Source of the DNA: Microvirga zambiensis WSM3693
GTDB taxonomy: Bacteria > Pseudomonadota > Alphaproteobacteria > Rhizobiales > Beijerinckiaceae
Length of the DNA stretch: 64,000 bases
NCBI RefSeq assembly: GCF_016735695.1
Contig: NZ_JAERQD010000022.1
Coordinates: 1-64,000, forward strand
Direction of reading: 5' to 3'
The position numbers and the translations under genes are program-made. Below the pieces are notes generated by a model that was not told the DNA's origin, ran no database searches, and worked only from the letters and a program-made list of their open reading frames with translations. Within the stretch, counting starts at the first letter, position 1. Each line of letters begins with the position of its first letter. Positions 63,234 to 64,000 of this stretch are shown here, piece by piece.

Positions 63234-64000
63234 ATGTCCCCGACATCCACCACGGCCCGCACCGATTCGGGCTTCGCCTCCGCTTTTGCTGCGCTGTGCC
63301 TCGGCGCCGTGGCCATGGGAATTTCCCCGATTTTCGTGCGTTTCGCCTCCGCCGACATGGCCGGGGCGCCGGCCGATGTGGGTCCCTTCGCCAGCGCCTT
63401 CTGGCGCGTCTCGCTCTGCCTGCCCCTGCTCTATGCCTGGATGCGAATCGAGGAGAAGCGCGCACCCGCCGGCACTGTGAGAGTGCGTTTTTCCAAAGCC
63501 AGCATCGTCGGCGGCATCGTCTTTGCCGGGGATCTGTTCTTCTGGCACCTGGCGATCCTCAAGACGACGGTGGCCAACGCCACCTTCTTCGCCACCATGG
63601 CGCCCCTCTTCGTGGTGCTGACCGTCTGGCTCGTGTTCAGGCAGCAGGTCGCGCGGGCCACCTTCATGGGCCTCGCCCTCTGCCTTCTCGGCGGCGCGGC
63701 GCTGATCGGCCAGAGCATGCAGGCCGATCCCGGCCGGATCGTGGGCGATCTCTACGGGATCGCCACCGCCTTCTTCTTCGGCATGTATTTTCTGGCGGCG
63801 AGCCGGGCCCGCAAGACGGCCGGCGCCGCGCGGGTCACCTTCGAGGCGGGCCTGATCACCTCGGCGATCCTGCTCGTGATCGCGGTTCTCTTCGACACGC
63901 GGGTGGTTCCGCATACCGCTCAAGGCATCGCGGCTTTGCTCGCCATGTCCTACGTCAGCCATGCGGGCGGCCAGGGGCTTCTCGCCATCGCGCTCGGACG
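63234..64000 (+). CDS. EamA/DMT superfamily permease, N-terminal part (runs off the window)
   Basis: From ATG 63234 the visible 255 codons encode about eight membrane helices of the drug/metabolite transporter type (ALCLGAVAMGISPIFVRFA, VGPFASAFWRVSLCLPLLYAW, TVANATFFATMAPLFVVLTVW, ATAFFFGMYFLAASRARKTA). The end lies beyond position 64000. Substrate unknown. Confidence 0.88.
   Translation, partial: MSPTSTTARTDSGFASAFAALCLGAVAMGISPIFVRFASADMAGAPADVGPFASAFWRVSLCLPLLYAWMRIEEKRAPAGTVRVRFSKASIVGGIVFAGDLFFWHLAILKTTVANATFFATMAPLFVVLTVWLVFRQQVARATFMGLALCLLGGAALIGQSMQADPGRIVGDLYGIATAFFFGMYFLAASRARKTAGAARVTFEAGLITSAILLVIAVLFDTRVVPHTAQGIAALLAMSYVSHAGGQGLLAIALG

Overview
This window looks like a core chromosomal segment of a GC-rich alphaproteobacterium of the order Hyphomicrobiales (Rhizobiales). 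The evidence is the combination of ruvC-ruvA-ruvB-ybgC-tolQRAB gene order, the lineage-typical cell-cycle proteins RcdA, TrcR and GapR, DUF1192/DUF4164/DUF2312-type small proteins, a three-piece pntA1-pntA2-pntB transhydrogenase, and many intergenic palindromic repeats. A Methylobacteriaceae/Microvirga-like host is my guess, but the sequence alone does not prove it. There is no transposase, integrase, phage gene, tRNA, rRNA or CRISPR array.

Layout. 1-9.9 kb: envelope block on the minus strand (tolQ, tolR, tolA, tolB, then pal, cpoB, tilS, ftsH). It is split between tolB and pal by two plus-strand genes, a cardiolipin synthase and an HdeD-like stress protein. 10.2-18.3 kb: a SnoaL-like gene, then minus-strand ybgC-ruvB-ruvA-ruvC-yebC, an ExoD-like protein, a YmdB-type phosphoesterase, and the fthC-6S RNA-zapA-DUF4164 group. 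18.5-29.1 kb: plus-strand central carbon genes (tkt, gap, pgk, class II fba), a ThiE-like/Sel1 pair, an inositol monophosphatase and a MotA/MotB-like proton-channel pair of unknown role. 29.3-36 kb: a GFA-fold protein, a DUF3606 protein, an ABC exporter, rpmE, an iron-permease-like gene, then the cell-cycle neighbourhood rcdA-DUF1192-quinone oxidoreductase-trcR. 36-47.8 kb: propionyl-CoA synthetase, a TSUP permease, a divergent pair of YdcH-like genes, purEK, rpsU, a TPR lipoprotein, a nucleotidyltransferase, a GNAT protein, the pnt operon and a COX-IV-like protein. 47.9-64 kb: a glycosyltransferase, an ABC1 kinase, a hydrolase-adenylate cyclase fusion, an RTX-flanked sugar dehydrogenase, pepF, an L,D-transpeptidase plus DUF882 pair, a DUF1989 protein, a thioesterase, gapR-DUF1244-N-formylglutamate amidohydrolase, and the start of an EamA permease.

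Themes. The Tol-Pal proteins, Ldt, DUF882, ZapA, RcdA, TrcR and GapR all serve division, envelope constriction or cell-cycle control. The only two perfect TTAA-N7-TTAA (CtrA-type) motifs I found in the window lie upstream of tolQ and upstream of rcdA, which suggests one regulator ties these together. At least seven families of palindromic intergenic repeats punctuate operon borders. One copy, exactly 108 bases long, sits in frame inside the 5' end of ybgC, and is the most unusual single observation here. Start codons were chosen from ribosome-binding sites and family lengths, and several are GTG or TTG.
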